Assembly (NCBI GenBank): GCA_012959805.1
Contig: DUCN01000026.1
Span: forward strand, 62,001 to 126,000
From: Myxococcales bacterium
GTDB lineage: Bacteria; Myxococcota_A; UBA9160; UBA4427
Length of the DNA stretch: 64,000 nt
Direction: 5' to 3'
In this document: positions 62,534 to 64,000 of the stretch, piece after piece
Layout: each line of letters opens with the position of its first letter
Position numbering within the stretch: the first letter of the stretch is position 1
Made by a program: the position numbers and the translations under genes
The notes under the pieces: generated by a model
The model's input: the letters and a program-made list of their open reading frames with translations, nothing else
The model's database searches: none
What the model was told of the DNA's origin: nothing

Positions 62534-64000
62534 TTGAAGAACGCCCTCGACGGGATTCGTGTCCTTGATCTCAGTACGCCGCTTGCAGAAGCCGCCGGAC
62601 GAGTCCTCGCCGACCTTGGCACCGAAGTCATCAAAATCGAGCCCCCAGGCGGTTGCGAAGCCCGATTCGCTCCCCCGTTTGCAGACCCGGAAACCGGAGA
62701 CTCTCTGGACGCGGATCACCGAGATCTCGACGCCTCTCATTTCTGGCGAGCCTTTGGACTCGGGAAACGAAGTGTCGTACTCGACCTCGACGATCCCGAA
62801 GGCCACGAACGATTTCTCGAACTGGTCCAGGGGGCGGATGTCCTGATCGAGTCCTTCACCCCGGGCGTGATGCAAGCAAAGGGGCTCGGCGCCGACACGC
62901 TGTGCAAGTTGAACCCGATGCTCGTCTACGCCTCGATTACACCTTTCGGCCAAACCGGCCCATACGCATTGCATCCGGCGACGGACCTCACCCTTGCCGC
63001 GGCCGGAGGACTTCTCAACATGCAGGGCGATGGCGATCGTGTGCCGATCCCCGTCGGGCTACCGGAGACTGCCCATCTGGGGTCTGTTCAGGCTGCCGCA
63101 GACATCTTGATGGCGCTTTATTCGCGTAATCGCTCTGGGCAAGGCCAATCTCTCGACACTTCGATTCAGGCCGCAGTTCTCTGGAGTCTGTTATTCGTGA
63201 CGGACTATGCAGCGATCGGTGCTGATCCGCCCGGCTTCGACGACACCCGCAACACGCGAACACCAACACAAAACATCATCCCGGGCTTACCACTCCCGGT
63301 CGTAGAGCCGTGCAAGGATGGGTTCGTCGTGATGACCTTGGTGCTCGGAGCACAGGGCGCCTTCGGCTTCGCGGCTGCCATGCACTGGATCGGAGAGCGA
63401 GGCGGCCTCGATGCCGACCTCATGCAGATCGATTGGATGACCTGGATCCAGCAGTTGCAGGAAGGCAGCCTCGAGATCGATGTCGCGCGTCGAGGACTGG
63501 ATCAGTTCCTCGCGTATCTGCGAACGATGACCAAGGCTGAGATTCATGAACAGGCGGTCGCTCAGAAATGGCTGATTGCGCCGATCAACCTTTCCTCGGA
63601 TCTGCTCGCGGACCCACAACTGCGTGCTCGAGAATTTTGGGTCGATGTGGAGGGTCGAAAATTTCCCGGCCCTTTCGCGCGGCTGAGCAAGACACCCATT
63701 CGCTACGAGCGCGGTGCTCCAAAACTCGGACAGGACCAGGGGTTGTTAGGTGCGTCGATACGCTCTCCGCAGCCAGCCTCTATGGTGAAGTCGTCGCCCC
63801 GCCTCGCTGCATTCGAAGGGCTGAAGGTTGCGGACTTCTCCTGGATCGCCGCCGGCCCGCTGATTACGAAGGATCTGGCTAATTTGGGTGCCACCGTATT
63901 GCGCGTAGAGACCGAAACTCGGATCGATACGATGCGCTTCATCCCGCCCTTCGTCGGCCCCCCGAGTATCACCAGTGGACACGCCGCAGCTAACGTCAAC
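62534..64000 (+). CDS. Tandem CaiB/BaiF family CoA-transferase (3' end outside window)
   Basis: The frame is open from a TTG to the last base of the window, giving at least 489 residues. The first domain has LDGIRVLDLSTPLAEAAGRVLADLGTEVIKIEPP, the aspartate-containing VLDLDDPEG, DVLIESFTPGVM and YASITPFGQTGPY. Near residue 425 a second family III domain begins (AFEGLKVADFSWIAAGPLITKDLANLGATVLRVE), so this is a two-domain protein of about 800 residues when complete. Family III CoA-transferases move CoA between carboxylic acids. The 35-bp spacing to the amidohydrolase gene indicates an operon. No ATG with a better ribosome site is seen near the start. Confidence 0.88.
   Translation, partial: MKNALDGIRVLDLSTPLAEAAGRVLADLGTEVIKIEPPGGCEARFAPPFADPETGDSLDADHRDLDASHFWRAFGLGKRSVVLDLDDPEGHERFLELVQGADVLIESFTPGVMQAKGLGADTLCKLNPMLVYASITPFGQTGPYALHPATDLTLAAAGGLLNMQGDGDRVPIPVGLPETAHLGSVQAAADILMALYSRNRSGQGQSLDTSIQAAVLWSLLFVTDYAAIGADPPGFDDTRNTRTPTQNIIPGLPLPVVEPCKDGFVVMTLVLGAQGAFGFAAAMHWIGERGGLDADLMQIDWMTWIQQLQEGSLEIDVARRGLDQFLAYLRTMTKAEIHEQAVAQKWLIAPINLSSDLLADPQLRAREFWVDVEGRKFPGPFARLSKTPIRYERGAPKLGQDQGLLGASIRSPQPASMVKSSPRLAAFEGLKVADFSWIAAGPLITKDLANLGATVLRVETETRIDTMRFIPPFVGPPSITSGHAAANVN

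Noticed and set aside
1..64000. GTTAGG/CCTAAC hexamer seemed frequent (about 20 copies by eye)
   Set aside because: At about 60% G+C roughly 28 copies are expected by chance on two strands, and no strand bias was evident, so it is not a Chi- or KOPS-like signal here. TTA-GGN for Leu-Gly may only be codon-pair preference.
1..64000. CRISPR arrays, prophage or integrative elements
   Set aside because: No regularly spaced repeats, integrase, phage structural gene or tRNA attachment site was seen; the only mobile trace is the transposase tail near 21.4 kb.

Overview
The window looks like a chromosome segment of a Gram-negative bacterium with roughly 60% G+C (judged by eye). It has a TonB/ExbB/ExbD system, an outer-membrane receptor, a PEP-CTERM surface protein and lipoproteins. 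Two F420/flavin LLM-type oxidoreductases, an ImuA-ImuB-DnaE2 mutasome, a CarF/TMEM189-type plasmalogen desaturase, a LutABC set and a tandem CaiB/BaiF CoA-transferase together suggest an uncultured lineage of the former Deltaproteobacteria (Myxococcota, Desulfobacterota or Binatota-like). That placement is inference; no rRNA or ribosomal protein gene is present to settle it. Genes are dense and often overlap by 1-4 nt. I saw no tRNA, rRNA, CRISPR array, prophage or intact insertion sequence.

Left part (1-21 kb): a three-gene surface-uptake unit (PEP-CTERM protein, TonB-dependent receptor, beta-propeller-like lipoprotein), an HTTM-DCC fusion protein, metF-purN, and a membrane-anchored spermidine-synthase-like protein. 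Next comes a translesion-synthesis region: imuA-imuB, an LLM oxidoreductase, then a leftward operon of a lone receiver protein, a flavin oxidoreductase and dinB, divergent from dnaE2. imuA and dnaE2, about 7 kb apart, carry nearly the same 19-bp upstream element (18 of 19 bases), which looks like a shared damage-response operator.

Middle (21-42 kb): a decayed patch with a frameshifted small gene and a transposase tail; then a GreA-like protein, cyclophilin, transketolase and a six-gene leftward DUF3450/TtpC-like/ExbB/ExbD/TonB/TPR energy-transduction operon that could power receptors such as the one at the left end. After a 758-bp gap come lutABC, a second membrane spermidine-synthase-like protein with a TPR tail, a DUF1232 protein, FabH and FabF condensing enzymes, a small secreted-protein locus with strong hairpins, and a CarF-like desaturase with an overlapping membrane partner.

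Right part (42-64 kb): the most unusual locus is a four-gene overlapping leftward operon: a FabH-like condensing enzyme, a c-type cytochrome, a divergent GTP cyclohydrolase II with a C-terminal extension, and a fusion of a GlmS-like double SIS isomerase with a creatininase-type amidohydrolase. The last two suggest an undescribed pathway from GTP through a formamidopyrimidine intermediate. It is followed by a YbbA/YbbP ABC exporter divergent from a TesA-like lipoprotein, a quinone oxidoreductase, glutamine synthetase plus iron alcohol dehydrogenase, a CBM9/DUF5916 outer-membrane protein, a second LLM oxidoreductase, an AI-2E family permease, an amidohydrolase, and a CoA-transferase cut by the window end.
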